From assembly GCA_000697055.1 (NCBI GenBank), contig JNDT01002379.1, forward strand, positions 1-64,000: DNA of 64,000 nt. The letters are read 5' to 3'. The position numbers and the translations under genes are program-made. The notes under the pieces are model-generated. The model searched no databases. It was not told the origin of the DNA and saw nothing but the letters and a program-made list of their open reading frames with translations. The DNA is from Saksenaea vasiformis B4078. Its lineage: Eukaryota; Mucoromycota; Mucoromycetes; Mucorales; Saksenaeaceae. This document shows positions 10,869 to 22,295 of the stretch, in pieces. Numbering within the stretch: position 1 is the stretch's first letter; every line of letters starts with the position of its first letter.

Positions 10869-12010
10869 TGGCCGCTGAAGTTACCTTGAATATTTTTTCT
10901 ATACAGATGGAAAATAGAAGAATGTAAAGGGATACGTAATGATCTTCATTTGCTCCTGCATTAGCCATATTTATATTGAGGTGTTGGTTACCGAGAATAT
11001 AGAAACGTGAAGTTCGTGAGGCTCTCTTATAGTGTTATATCGTCGTCTAACAGAACTGGTATGTATCATTGCTAATACTTCCTCTAGATAACCAAATTCA
11101 GCGGAGTGATGTCTACTCGGTTTAATAGGAACTGCTATATAGGACAAGGATTTACGGACACGACAGTGAGTTTCGCTTTTCTCGTTTCTCTGTGTGATAT
11201 CACGCACTCTTATAATCAGCAAGGCAATAGAGCTACTTTGTAGATGTTGTAATCCTCTCATTTGGAGACATTCCATAACAGTTACAAGCATGGTTTTGCA
11301 CTTTTGATGTCTTACCCGGCGCTGGCTTCTCTTCATCAGTAAATGTTATAGGCAGTGTTAATTTTGCAGTTCTTTGTCCGACAGACGGGTACCTAGAGTT
11401 TGAATGGTGTAAGATCCGCCTCCAGAAACGCGCACTAGGAACATGAACGTAAGGCTACGATGGAAAGCATCCTGACTCGATGGTAGAAGGCCAAAACCAT
11501 ATGAAAATAACAGCTACTATGACTGTGACAAGTCAGAAGAGCCAACTGGACGGAGATATAATGCAGTTTACAAGGTAATACCTGCTCGGCGTTAGAGAAA
11601 CCATCGCAACAATCAATACACGAATTTTTCGGAGAAGAGGGTGTGACTGTGGATGGTCAGTGTGAGCTGATGAGGAGCTTTCTGCTGACCTCGAGAAGCA
11701 TTATGAATTACTGGATCGGCAAGAAAGGGATATGGAGGAAATGGAAAGAGTGAATGCGGCATCGATCACGTATCAGTACATATATAACCATATCTAAGGA
11801 TCTGTATAATATCCAAAATTAAGATTAACTTACAAACTCTAGTCTACAGATCAGGGTCAAGCTTACGATCCCCGAATGGATAGAGCAGCAACAAGGGCAG
11901 ACGCGTGAACATACGTAATCATGTCTTGCTTTCACACTCAAATAAAAAAAGAGTTTCAAGGAGTTTCCTGTCTGCCGAATTCGCAACAAAACAATTGAGA
12001 TCCATAGTTA
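10869..12010. other. Intergenic, no gene recognised
   Basis: A 121-codon minus frame at 10971-11336 is rich in Arg, Ser and His and matches nothing recognised. Several plus-strand fragments are broken by stops. The segment sits between the MULE and repeat copy B and is probably relic sequence. Confidence 0.45.
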
Positions 12011-12017
12011 TGTAAGT

Positions 12018-13280
12018 GTTTCCGGGTGTTTCTCTTCTTTCCACCTGGGAACTTTTTGTGTTGCAACAGGATGAATCGCAGGGAAGATCCGGTTGTAGCT
12101 TTTGAGGTTGTTGCTCTTGGGATCGTGAATTTTGCAATAGTTATCCTACCAGTAACTCTTTGTGCAATAGGAATCAACCTCATGCAACAACGAGATATTC
12201 TAGTTCGCATCATTTTTCCCTGGCGCGTTTGTATATCCTTGTCATACGTAACAGTTTTTCATTAAAAAAAAAGGAAGACATCACTGTGCTGAATTGGGTT
12301 ATCTAGAGGAATTATCGATAATACACTAGTTTCTGGTTCTTTTTCACAAGAATAAAAATTGTAACCGAGACTCACGAACTTTACCGTCTTTGACACTCTT
12401 GATAACCGACACATCATCTCCGATAGTGTTTGGTCTATGACTTGTGGAAAACAGAAACACAAGAATATTGTAGGTCTTTGTGATAGCAATCAGATGAAGC
12501 AGGTTGCTTACAGTGATTGCCCATAGATTGTCTAGTAGCGAAGATCGACCACTTCGCTGGAGTTCAGGCGTTCTGCAACTATGATCGCCAAAGATGCCTC
12601 TTGTGGTCTCGCGTACTCAATCAAAAATGCAGCTTGGATACATCGTCGCAGTAACCAGCAGAGAATTTTTGATAATTTTCTTGAGATATTGGTTGTTCTC
12701 TCTCGACGACCTTCTGTAGGAGCCGCTCGTAGACCGGTGCCTGATCTCTGTTGCTGATATAGTGAAGACCGAGGTTAGGATATGCATAAACCATTGACCA
12801 GGTAGCTATTGTCCAGCAGTACCAACGTGCCCACTATATCACCATAGGAAATGGGGATTCAATAAGATCTGACTTCGCCAAATCGGAGTGGGTTGACCTA
12901 ATTTTCCCTAACAAAAATAATCCTATCAAATCCTAGGTCATGAGGTCTCAGATGGATCCAAGAGGATGCGAGATAGGTAAAGCAAATTTATCTAGCAAAA
13001 ACAACGACGTGAACAGCTGTGTTTTGCTGAATAGAAAATTTCCTATTTCTTGGCTTTCATCAAGTCCTACGATGATGAATCAACCTGAAGTTGACAGATC
13101 CAACTAACTCAGTCTTCAACAAGGGGCGTTTTCATCTGATCACTAACTTCGTGGACAGGAGGAAACCGTGTTATGGAGAGTTATGAGATCCCAAGCGAAT
13201 AGCTTGCGATTGATCGGCCGTGATAAGTATCTTAGCAGGTAACGGACAGAGACTATCTCTGAGAAGAACATTCACCAAGT
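12018..13280. repeat. Copy B of the dispersed repeat, decayed
   Basis: A diverged second copy of 2994-4110 in the same orientation. The minus-strand frame equivalent to the ORF at 2942-3595 is broken here by frameshifts and stops (about 12018-12790) and interrupted by roughly 190 nt of unrelated sequence around 12200-12420. Being decayed in one place and open in the other suggests a multicopy mobile family rather than a host gene duplication. Confidence 0.65.
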
Positions 13281-13966
13281 AATTAATCCTGAAAAGACTG
13301 AAAAAAAGAAAGATATGCAACGGACTTGAAGAGTTCTATCCGTTTGCTTTTTGCTAGATTCATCTAAGCACTACACTCACCAGCTATCACAGTCGGACAC
13401 ACGCTGCAGAAGCGCCGTCCACCAACAAGGACGGATTGAGGCAAAGTATGCAGCTGCTCAGGCAAACGTGTCCCATGTTTGCAAGTGGAAACCGATCGAC
13501 TCGTTGCCGCCACCACGCTCCGCTATAGCGCATCAACAGCAGAAGCGGGACGATATATTCTATGGATTGAATAGAAGCGTGGCGACGGTTCGCGACTCGT
13601 GTCGAGGATGACTTCCGGTGCTACGGTCAGACGCAATGTCAGTGAGTGATCCCGATTAAAAGCTTGGAAGCTCATGGAAAAAGGGTCCAAAAGCTTTGGG
13701 TTTACTGCTCTCTTGTTCTTGGGAGCGGTTTCTTCATAAGCCAAATTTAAGTATTGACCCAGAAAATCGTTTGTAACTGGTTAGAGATTTATTACCGCTG
13801 GATAATGTAATCGGAGAGGCTCTCTCTCTTTCTCTCTCTCGAAACGTCCCCACAGGGACGTGCTATCAGAAAAGAAAAGATGTCGGCGGAGTACAAATGC
13901 AGCGTGGAGGAGCTGATTCACCGCTTTGAAGTCTACTCCTAAAGTGGAGAGCTCTTTTTTTCTTTA
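13281..13966. other. Intergenic, upstream of the ankyrin gene
   Basis: No gene recognised. A short CT repeat lies near 13820-13840. An ATG at 13880 opens only a 20-codon frame (MSAEYKCS...), which may be a small upstream ORF of the next gene. Confidence 0.4.
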
Positions 13967-15333
13967 ATGATTAGCCAGCATGAGAAGACTGTACCGGCAC
14001 ATTCATTTTTTGATTTGCCTAGGGCAGCCATCAGTCGAGAAAGACCTTCAGTGCGATTACGGAAAGCAGCAATAGGTTGTAAAGATGCACATCCTTTCCT
14101 GTCGTCAGCTCATCGTGACCATTAGATGGCAATCTATCTGCCGTGAAACGTCTTGTAAAGAAGGTTACAAATATACAAAATCCTGATCCAGAAAATGGAT
14201 AGTAAGTCTCTTGCTTATTTGGTCGTAGGTGACTTAAAAAATTCGCGAATATATAGCACTACATTGATGTATGCAGCAAGGTATGGCCATATCGAGCTTG
14301 TTGAATGGCTATTGGAAATGGGCCATGAAGAAGAGGTCATATCTGTTGACAGCGAAGGCACTACAGTCCTTATGATTGCATCTATGTACAATCAAGAAGA
14401 GGTACTATTGGGTTTTGCGATTATTCACCACCTCTGATCTTGCAATTCGCAGATCTTTTACATCTATGCCAGCCGATACCCAGAATGCATCCATGGTATT
14501 AGTAAGAACGGATGGACCGCTTTACTATATGCTGCGAAGAATGGCAATGTTAATCTTGTCAAAGTAATTAAGCCGTGCTCAGTCAAATCATAAATGATTA
14601 AGATCTCGAAGTGTAGTATATGTTGTCGATCTCAGCCGATATCGATCATGTGGATAATGAAGGAAACTCAGCCCTTCACCATGCATCCGCATGGGGACAT
14701 ATCACAGTAATGGAGCTATTGGTAGTAAGTTTTCTAGATATCGTACAAGTTGTGTGAAATTAAGCGTTACAAGTCTCAGGGCTGCAATGTGGATCTTGAA
14801 AACACGTTCCACTTTACCGCATCTGACTATGCATATAGCTTTGGCGTGCAAGAACACATTCGAGGTAAGTTCTCTTTCTAAGCAGGAAAAAGAGGGTGAT
14901 CGTGTCTTACAAGTTCTTTCATGTAGATCTATCTCGAATGCAGTTCACCGATGAGTCCACGTTATCACTGTCATCCTCACTGAAACGGTCTTTGATCGGT
15001 GCTCACCCCTATGCGTCCTCCCTGTCTAGCGGAGTTCATCCTAGTTTGAACAATGTCGCCATTTCTCGTGGACCGTCTCACAGCGGCTGCGAATCACCTA
15101 CTCCACGTGCCTCCACTTCATCATCGTCGATACCTGCTACCTCCAATGGCATACCTATGTCCATTTCATCTAGTACAAAGGGTTCTCATTTTCATTGTGG
15201 AAGTCCAACATCACATTCGGATATTGTGGAACGACAACGGGCTGCTAGCATTGGTGATTACTCCAGATCGCCAAAAGGACGATCCGGGTACAACCTGTCA
15301 TCGGATAAACCTTCTAATAAAAATGCCTACTAA
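13967..15333 (+). CDS. Ankyrin-repeat protein, AVO2-like (TORC2-associated)
   Basis: A seven-exon model gives 346 residues: 13967-14075, 14126-14201, 14257-14401, 14453-14563, 14617-14724, 14780-14864, 14927-15333. All introns are 50-62 nt and all phases close. The N-terminal half carries about four ankyrin repeats, with landmarks NPDPENGYTTLMYAARYGH, NGWTALLYAAKNGNVNLV and NEGNSALHHASAWGH. The C-terminal part (from about residue 215) is serine-rich and low in complexity, with possible phosphorylation sites. The order, a short leader ending in LRKAAIDGNL, then ankyrin repeats, then a Ser-rich tail, is that of fungal AVO2-like proteins, which bind TOR complex 2 at the plasma membrane. The AVO2 name rests on architecture only; another ankyrin protein is possible. 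The ATG chosen is the first in frame. Confidence 0.75.
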
Positions 15334-16221
15334 TTGGGCCATTGTGTTTAACATGAAAGCGATTCACAGGAAAGGTTTTTACACATCTTTCTGAATGGCC
15401 TATGACTTTTAATGGCGTCCGCCTATGCGTTTTGTCTTCGCCGTTCTACTATGATGCGGCAGAACTGACGCTTTTATAAATGAAAAACCTACTAACCTAC
15501 GATGAAGTCTCCTGTGCTTTCCTTCACAAGATCAGTCGCTTCTGGTAAATAGAGTGTGTGACTAGAGAGATAGACGGTTCAATAAGTTTGAACTCCATTT
15601 TTATTCTTATGTGGGAGTTTGTGCTGCTTGAGAATCTATTTGCATTGATTGGACTTTCATGGATTTTCTTACACGAGTTCATTTTGTAGTTATGCCCTGG
15701 ACTAACCGTTTGCGACTCGTTGAGGTCTCAGGACAGGGAACAGAAGAATTGCGATCCGCCGTCAAAGTTCAGCTAATTTCTGATTTCTTCTACATCTGCA
15801 CGAAACTATAGGGAATTATACTAACTAAATCAGTACTGATGGGCAGTGAATTTCAATCACTGGCATGGACTTACTTCTGTGTTTCTTTTTGCGCGCACCA
15901 TCCTCAATAATATTTACTTCATTCATGAAACTGACTCTATGCTAACTCTGCAAAACAGCTAGGCACTTGACTTGGAGCTTGGATAGTACCCAGTTATTTT
16001 CGTCACACTAAGGCTTCTTAACGTACGCATGGACTATGACCATAGGGAATTTTTATTTTTTTTTGAATGACCTGATTATCTTGCCGACAACTGTTATCCC
16101 TTGATCTTTGCTATTTGAAATCAACCAATATGGCTGATTGAATGATATCTATGGTTACATTTGCTTGTAAGTATAGTAACTATTTCTTTCTTGTTAAATC
16201 TACAGTAGCGCTGTCCTTTGT
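15334..16221. other. Convergent intergenic region
   Basis: This lies between the stop codons of the convergent ankyrin and TBC genes. Nothing coding was recognised; it presumably contains the 3' untranslated regions of both. Confidence 0.5.
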
Positions 16222-17891
16222 TTACATCCAGGGGAACGGACTGGGTTTAGAGAGAAGACTTTGGCGCTGTGTGCGACGTTTTTGCAGTATCAAGCGCCGT
16301 TGAGCAATGTTTTCAGACGTTAGATCTGCCGAAATGCCATTTTTCGAGAAGACGTACTATTGTTGTTTTAACAACATCAGCCAAATATTTCTACCTAATC
16401 TTACCTCCATAAGTTGATGACAGTCGATTAATCGTCTGGGCATATTCTGAAGGATTTGTAGTGCATCCATAGGGTCTTCAGCAGTCCGTATTTTTTTCTC
16501 GTTTAGCTTGATGATGGTCAATGCTACTCGGAACATGACTTCATAGCCTTCCCTAATCGCTACAGTGAGTATGTTTGGCCCAGTGAGATATAAACGTTTA
16601 CGTGAAAACGCAATCCCAGACACGGAGAACTGTCTAAGAGCTTCCCATATGAGTCGTGAAATATGTGAAATAATGGAGATCGTTTACCTCGACTGGAAGT
16701 ATGTTCACAAATAGAGTAAAGAACCAATGGCTAGTGACAAGTGTACTTGGTGGGAGATTATCTGCCTGTTCACATTCCCAAAAGCACCGATGAGAGGCGA
16801 TTCGGTTCCATACCCCAGGCATTTTTTCATAGATCAGCATCATCAGGACAGCTTGGTCGACGTGGGCGCCTTCCATTGTTTGATCAAACATATTCTTTGG
16901 ATAATAGTCGTGTATGGTTGCTACGAGTAACCAGAATGCCTCTTCTTCAGAGACAAAGAGTAAAAAATAGCCGACAAGGAAATTCATGGATTGGCAGTAA
17001 CCGATCTCAGGGGAATACAAGCTAAAGGCTAACAGCACACGACGTAATTTTTGGAGATTTTCATTCGACTCGGGAACCATCAAAGTGGACCCGTCTTCGG
17101 AAAGGACAGCACAACAAAATTGCGTGTTGTCGGGAAAGGTGCGATGAAGGTCTCGTTGGATCATTTCAGCGTATTCACTTCGAGGTTCCATGGTTTTGGT
17201 TTGTTGAAGCAGCGTATCATAAAGTGTTGGTTGATCTTCCATTCTGGCTTGAGCGCCACTATAATGCATCCACGCCTGACCTCTCCAAGACTGGGGAATA
17301 CCTTTCCGAGTATAGCGTCTAACTAAACACATGAAATAAAGAGAAAATAGACTTGTAAGAGGAAGTTGTTAACAGGATTGATTTTCTTTTTGAATTATTT
17401 GATATATCTTCTTCTTCTTCTTCTTTTTTTTTTTTACGTTTAGGACTTCTTACAGGCCACTGGCCATGATTCTCTGTGAGGAACCGGCACCATTTGACAG
17501 ATTGACGTTGCAACACGTGCTGGTACTGCGCTTCTACTTTTCGCAGGTGGTCCAGGGTTACCCACTGCACCGGTAGTTTGAATCCATACTGATCTCTTTT
17601 GGGGTACAAGCTGTTGTTCTGCTCGTCCTCCTTCTTCTCCTGTGGAGTATCTTTGGAGATGGAAAGTCTTTTCTCACCATCTGATTTGCGTATGGACAAA
17701 GGGGAGGGAGGGAGCGAAACCGTGAATTTGGAAGAATTATCATTATAGGGTGAATATGGGCGATCTTCTATTTGTACGATCGTTCGTGTGATAGATATGT
17801 GTAACGGTTTGCTAGGTAGTTGTGCATATCGGCGATACAATTCCTGAAAGGCGGGCTGTAGGCTTTCCATGTAGCGATACAAAATGTACAA
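16222..17891 (-). CDS. TBC-domain Rab GTPase-activating protein (GRTP1/TBC1D6-like)
   Basis: Five exons on the minus strand (17438-17891, 16688-17322, 16602-16633, 16405-16552, 16222-16356) join in frame to 467 residues. The third exon is only 32 nt. The TBC domain begins with RRYTRKGIPQSWRGQAW and contains the arginine-finger motif IQRDLHRTFPDN, the glutamine-finger motif YCQSMNFLVGY and, across a splice site, LPVETVLRVWDCVF. The order and wording resemble GRTP1/TBC1D6-type RabGAPs. Such proteins stimulate GTP hydrolysis by Rab proteins in vesicle traffic; the target Rab is unknown. The N-terminal 150 residues are variable. The intron at 17323-17437 (115 nt) is longer than usual and contains a (GAA)n/poly-A tract. 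An internal Met seven codons downstream is an alternative start. The gene is divergent from the RBM42-like gene with about 235 bp between start codons. Confidence 0.88.
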
Positions 17892-18126
17892 AAAGAAAAG
17901 AACAATGATTTGGACATGTTATTTATAAATTATACAAATAACAGGAGCTCTTGGTTTAACCGAACTCCCTAAACGTAATCCTTTTGCGTGTAAGTTCTTG
18001 AGGGGTTGACAACTTGAGAGCCCATGCATCTCACTACGGAAGATCAATTCGTGTGACTACTTTTTAATCCACTGGTTGTTGCCTGCCGGCCGTTATTCTC
18101 CAGTTTTCTTTTTGTTGCAAACGATA

Positions 18127-18996
18127 ATGTCAGGCGGTCATTCCTCCTCCAATACAAACGCATCTGGTTCGGATGCCTATTATGATCCCAACCAGTACTA
18201 TTATTCTGGATACGGTTACTCCTCAGGTAGTGGAGCAGCAGATGCGTCAGGCTATAGTTATGATTCATCGCAGTACTACTATGATCCAAATTATTACTCC
18301 CAATATTATACTTCGGCATCTACTCCTGCTTCCTCCAGTTCAAAATATACACCAACGGCGGGAACACCTTCGATGGTAGGAACACCATCGTCCACAGGTT
18401 ACAATAATTCCCCTGCACCTTCTGCACCATTGGGTTATGCCTCGTCATCCACCTCGGGCTATACTGGCCCCGGTACGCATAACACCCAAAACAGCGATGA
18501 CAAGAAAAAGGGCAAGAAAAAGACATCTCTTGTGCGTATGGCAGGTGGTGAGGTGTGGGACGACCCGTCACTACTAGAGTGGGACGAAAATGATTACCGA
18601 TTGTTCGCGGGTGATCTTGGCAACGAGGTGACAGATGAGCTTTTGTTCAAAGCATTTTCAAAATATCCAAGTCTACAACGTACCCGAGTAGTGCGAGAGA
18701 AACGTACTGGAAAATCAAAAGGATACGGTTTCATTAGCTTCAAGGACCCAACGGATTTTGTGAAGGCGTGGAGAGAAATGAATGGTAAATATATATGTTA
18801 TACTCATGTTTGTTCTACTAATCACGATGAATACATGATAGGCAAGTATGTTGGCAATCGTCCAATTAAATTGAGAAAAAGTAGCTGGAAGGAACGAAAC
18901 TTGGATGTGAGAGCCAAAAAAGAACGTGAGCGAAAAAAGAAAGGGGAGTTTGTTTTTAATGTGCTACTCGACTTGGTTGTGCAAGTAGACGATTGA
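18127..18996 (+). CDS. RRM RNA-binding protein, RBM42-like
   Basis: Two exons (18127-18784, 18842-18996) with a 57-nt intron give 270 residues. Residues 1-120 are Tyr/Ser/Gly-rich and low in complexity. A single C-terminal RRM follows: RNP2 is seen as YRLFAGDLG and RNP1 as KSKGYGFISF, preceded by EVTDELLFKAFSKYPS and followed by MNGKYVGNRPIKLRKSSWKERN. This whole block closely follows the RBM42 pattern, whose members act in mRNA processing and stress responses. The splice falls inside MNG|KYVG as expected. The last 20 residues (after ERKKKG) are hydrophobic and unlike RBM42, so the true end might be altered by an undetected intron. An in-frame ATG exists 17 codons upstream at 18076, but MSGGHSSS is the more natural start. 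Confidence 0.87.
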   Translation: MSGGHSSSNTNASGSDAYYDPNQYYYSGYGYSSGSGAADASGYSYDSSQYYYDPNYYSQYYTSASTPASSSSKYTPTAGTPSMVGTPSSTGYNNSPAPSAPLGYASSSTSGYTGPGTHNTQNSDDKKKGKKKTSLVRMAGGEVWDDPSLLEWDENDYRLFAGDLGNEVTDELLFKAFSKYPSLQRTRVVREKRTGKSKGYGFISFKDPTDFVKAWREMNGKYICYTHVCSTNHDEYMIGKYVGNRPIKLRKSSWKERNLDVRAKKERERKKKGEFVFNVLLDLVVQVDD

Positions 18997-19122
18997 ACTT
19001 GGGGCATTGGTCGAATTAAATAACCGGTTTTTTTCCTTCTGTACAACTTCCGCATTGACCAACTCATTGTATGCTCTTCTTTTTTTGGGGGGAGATGAGG
19101 CGGTGAAAAAAGAAGGTTTATC

Positions 19123-20082
19123 TTATTGCGAGTTGTTGGAATGACTATTTACAAACATCATGATGGCTTGAGCGGCGGCAGTAACAGGTGAGCTTGGGGG
19201 ACTAGGTTCAGCGATAGGTGTGGTTGGTAATAGCACTTTCGGGGGACTAGTGGTTGACGTGTGGGTATATAGATGTGCCGTCTTTGTTTCTTCTGCTTCT
19301 TCTTCTTCATCATCATCATCCAGAAGATTGGGCTCGATACCACTCACATCAGGTAATGGTTGTGATGATGCTCCACTATCCTGGTATTCAGTCATTGCTA
19401 TTGCGTAGGATAGGTAATCCAATGAATTCCTCATAACTTTCGGTGTTTTCTCATTTTCATCGACTTCCATTTCATCGTCTTCATTTTTATCCATGTCTGA
19501 ATGAGATTGGTTTTCTGGGAGAGTATCACCCGATTTCTTTTCCCACAGATCTCGAGCATATTGATGGTAGTGATGGAAGTAATATGTTTGTGGGCCATTG
19601 TTCGTTTTTGGAGGGGACTTTCGTCGACATTTGTTGGAACTATTGTCTTCCATGTTTGTTGGCCAAAAGCGCGTTGGGTTTGATAGAGAACGCGTCAGAC
19701 GAGCTCTTTTTGCCTTTGTTGAGATACAACATCGTTTATCAATAATATCTTGTTGTGTGAATCGTGGAGTCGGTATTTCATTTACAAGTTGTTGTTGACG
19801 TTGTCTCCACATGTATTCGACGTCTGTCAATGTACTACGTTCCCATCCGTTCTTCATTTTAAATCGTGCAAATCCAAGCCGAGCTTTTAATGATGTCAGA
19901 TGCTAATGATGATTGATACACGATTATTAGAGAGGTAATGATAGCAATAGAGGGTTTACCTTGGATACATCGACACTTTCAGGGGTACTGTAACAATGGA
20001 TGTGATTTGAATCTGGGTTTGGTGAAATTTCAAGCGGTGGCAGATGATGTTCGGAAAGTTGTCTCATTGATCGTTCTTGCAT
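19123..20082 (-). CDS. Whi5/Nrm1-type G1/S transcriptional repressor
   Basis: Two exons (19960-20082 and 19123-19902; 57-nt intron) give about 300 residues. Just after the splice lies HLTSLKARLGFARFKMKNGW followed by LTDVEYMW. This is the GTB motif of the Whi5/Nrm1 family (LKxRLxxAxxKVxxGW...LxEVE), which binds the SBF/MBF transcription factor complexes. The rest is a disordered acidic and Ser/Pro-rich tail with several SP/TP dipeptides that could be CDK sites (TPKVM, SPPKV, TPIAEPSPPSSP). Family members repress G1/S genes and are regulated by phosphorylation or feedback. The upstream region holds a cluster of TCGCG motifs (separate entry). The 3' end is convergent with the RBM42-like gene, 126 bp apart. 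Whether it acts as Whi5 (Start inhibitor) or Nrm1 (MBF co-repressor) cannot be told from sequence. Confidence 0.8.
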
Positions 20083-20209
20083 TTTCTCTTCTTTTTTTTT
20101 TCCCTTTCCCTTTTTCCTTTCAGGGACGTTAGAAAGTAATAAAAGTAAAAGAAGAAGTAAAAAGCGGGAGGATGGAATGATGGGTCCCTTTGAATAGAAT
20201 AAAAAAAAT

Positions 20210-20289
20210 TCGCGCGTCGATTTGTCGCGCTGCGGGATTTAAATTCGCGCCGCGTTGCCGCAAATGTCGCGTTTTTTTTTTAGTCGCGC
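20210..20289. promoter_or_regulatory. Cluster of TCGCG (MBF/E2F-type) motifs
   Basis: Five TCGCG cores occur within 80 bp at about 20210, 20225, 20245, 20267 and 20284, 130-210 bp upstream of the Whi5/Nrm1-like start codon. They stand out in an otherwise AT-rich promoter. The core matches MBF (ACGCG) and E2F (TTSGCGC) type sites, which fits self-regulation of a G1/S repressor. Confidence 0.6.
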
Positions 20290-20529
20290 ACAGAAAAAAA
20301 TAGAAGATTTTAGAAATTAGAATGTATTCTTTCTTATATGTCGGGAGCAAACTGTATTAAGTTTAATTCATCTTTTTGTAAGATATGTATTCAAAATGTA
20401 TATTTTTTGTTCTTGATGTTACAGTGGCGCTTGTATGAAAGAATAAAAAAGAAAAATGTAGCTTCAAGTGAAACTTTAAATAATGCGGAGTTTGGCCGCT
20501 TTTTTTCCCAAATCTCTAAAGGAACGCGA

Positions 20530-20933
20530 CTATTGCAGTTCATTTTCAGGGTGTTTGTATGCAAGAGCAACAAACTTATTATGACGACCTCGGGCAACTG
20601 AGATAAATTGCTTTTAGTTAGTTTTCAGTTTTAGATTCTTTTCTTGCTTACCTAATCGACCATCTGCTGTTTTGATGTCAACCGAAGTAAACGCCAATGT
20701 CTTTCCCAACTTGTCACATTGAGCCACCTGCAAGCAAATAAATGAATTAAAGAAAGATGCACACAGTTAAAACCCACCACAGATAATACATCGCCTTGTT
20801 TAGCACTAGAAACATAACTAATGTTGATATCCGTGCTTACACCAGTAGCAAATAATCCTTTAGACGCAAGCGCCAAAGATCCACCTATATCAACCTTATA
20901 ATCATCTTTAATGTATCTTAACCAAATATTTAA

Positions 20934-20966
<33 letters not shown>

Positions 20967-21362
20967 CTCTCTCTGTCCCGCTCTCTCTTACCACTGTGGC
21001 TAACAATCCGCCATGTACAGAATGCAGACGGTTCTAAACAACGTAAGATTTTTCCCACGATTCCGCCCCTCTTCATCGGAACCTTACCAGATGCTGCTTT
21101 TCTACTGTAAACTCGGCTTCAACTAGACCGACAGTAGTATGAACAACCTTCAACTAGATGTGTTTTCCTGTTAATGTTTGCAGTATGATCAAGTGCTATG
21201 ATTATTCTTACCCCGGGTAATACAAGTGAGTCATATCCTCCTGCTGATTGAAAGCTCTGATCGTTTTCTGGCTTATTATTCACGTCTTTCAGCCATGTCA
21301 ACACAAACCTTGAGCACTTTCTGCACTAAAGCTGGCGAACGCAGTACATTGGTTGGAAGCAT
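20530..21362 (-). CDS. HotDog-fold acyl-CoA thioesterase (ACOT13/ThEM2-like)
   Basis: Seven short exons (21309-21362, 21212-21256, 21088-21153, 20992-21033, 20778-20894, 20652-20727, 20530-20597) join in frame to 155 residues, the size expected for the family. The signature is HSVHGGLLATVVDIGGSLAL, which includes the conserved HGG loop and the catalytic Asp. It is followed by VSTDINISYVSSAKQGD, GKTLAFTSVDI and ARGRHNKFVAL, as in ACOT13 and bacterial PaaI-type proteins. It would hydrolyse acyl-CoA thioesters, probably in mitochondria or cytosol. Introns are 50-57 nt except the fourth (20895-20991, 97 nt), which is expanded by a CT microsatellite. The first exon was chosen because it alone supplies an ATG and keeps phase; an unspliced reading gives a stop. 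Confidence 0.88.
20935..20990. repeat. CT microsatellite inside an intron
   Basis: A run of CTCTCTATCTCT-type repeats fills most of the fourth intron of the thioesterase gene. On the coding strand it reads GA-rich. Confidence 0.9.
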
Positions 21363-21663
21363 GGTGGGAATGAACGAAGAACGAAAAGGAAAAAAAAAGG
21401 TGCGAAAAGGTCGGAGCTTGACAAGATTATCTTTGTTTAAGCCATAAACAGAAGCATAACCATCCTCGGCCCGTGTTGTGAAAGCACTGACCAACATCAA
21501 AAGCGAAATATATATTTGGTTAGTAACCTATTCTGTGTTCAATGCCTTTCTAGGTAAAATAGATTTGAACAATGCATGAAGAAGTAGACGCCCCGCAATG
21601 GAGTTGCCAATTTCTAAGAACGCCATAGTATGTATAATCTTTAATCCTCTTCTTTTTTAATAA

Positions 21664-22295
21664 CTAGATTGCATCTGTTTCATCATCCGTATCTCTGCCC
21701 GCAGAGTCAGAACGTTTTCGTTTACGTGCCAGATCGTTTCCTAATTTTAGTCTTCGCTTTTTGTCTCTGCGCGCGGAACTCGACGAAGATCGATCATCTT
21801 GACTGGACTCCTGATCTTTTTCTTCCTTTTGAGCAATAGCCTAACAATATACTGTTATATGTCAAAGTATATAGGCTATTTTCTGTTACCTTTTGATAAG
21901 TTGATGAAGAAAGCGAAAATAGTCGATCCAGTTCCGTAAATTTTTGTTTTCGTTTGTCTGTGCGATTTGCCAGATACCCATCAAATCCTCTAATAATATT
22001 ACCATTGTGTTGTGTATCCTCCAAGTAGGACCCCTCAAACAGGTAGATCGAATGTTCCAGATTGATCTATTCTCTCATGTAAGAAGTTTGGTCTGCTAAT
22101 CATCCGAATTCCCCGTACCAGATTGTTGTCCACTTGTTTCTTTCGGGCTAATAAAGCTTGTAGCTCCATTTTAGCTTCTTCATATTTTTGCTTCGTTACT
22201 GGCGGTGAACTAGCGGTTTCCGCCGTTTCTGCATTTTCAGTTGTCGCTGTTGATGCGGACGATTGCTGCTGCGATTGCTGCTGGAGGGGAGTCAT
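21664..22295 (-). CDS. EAF6: Eaf6, histone acetyltransferase complex subunit
   Basis: Three exons (22119-22295, 21890-22066, 21664-21840), each exactly 177 nt, give 176 residues. Introns are 52 and 49 nt. The core reads [20 protein letters not shown], then across the splice [16 protein letters not shown], then [12 protein letters not shown] and [13 protein letters not shown], which is the diagnostic Eaf6/hEaf6 pattern. The N-terminus is Gln/Ser/Ala-rich and the C-terminus is a basic/acidic tail ending near DTDDETDAI. Eaf6 is a small coiled-coil subunit of NuA4 and NuA3/MOZ-type acetyltransferase complexes in the nucleus. The stop of this gene lies 301 bp upstream of the thioesterase start on the same strand. 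Confidence 0.92.

Noticed and set aside
19123..19500. Poly-Asp/poly-Ser ORFs on both strands
   Set aside because: They are alternative-frame shadows of the acidic tail of the Whi5/Nrm1-like protein.
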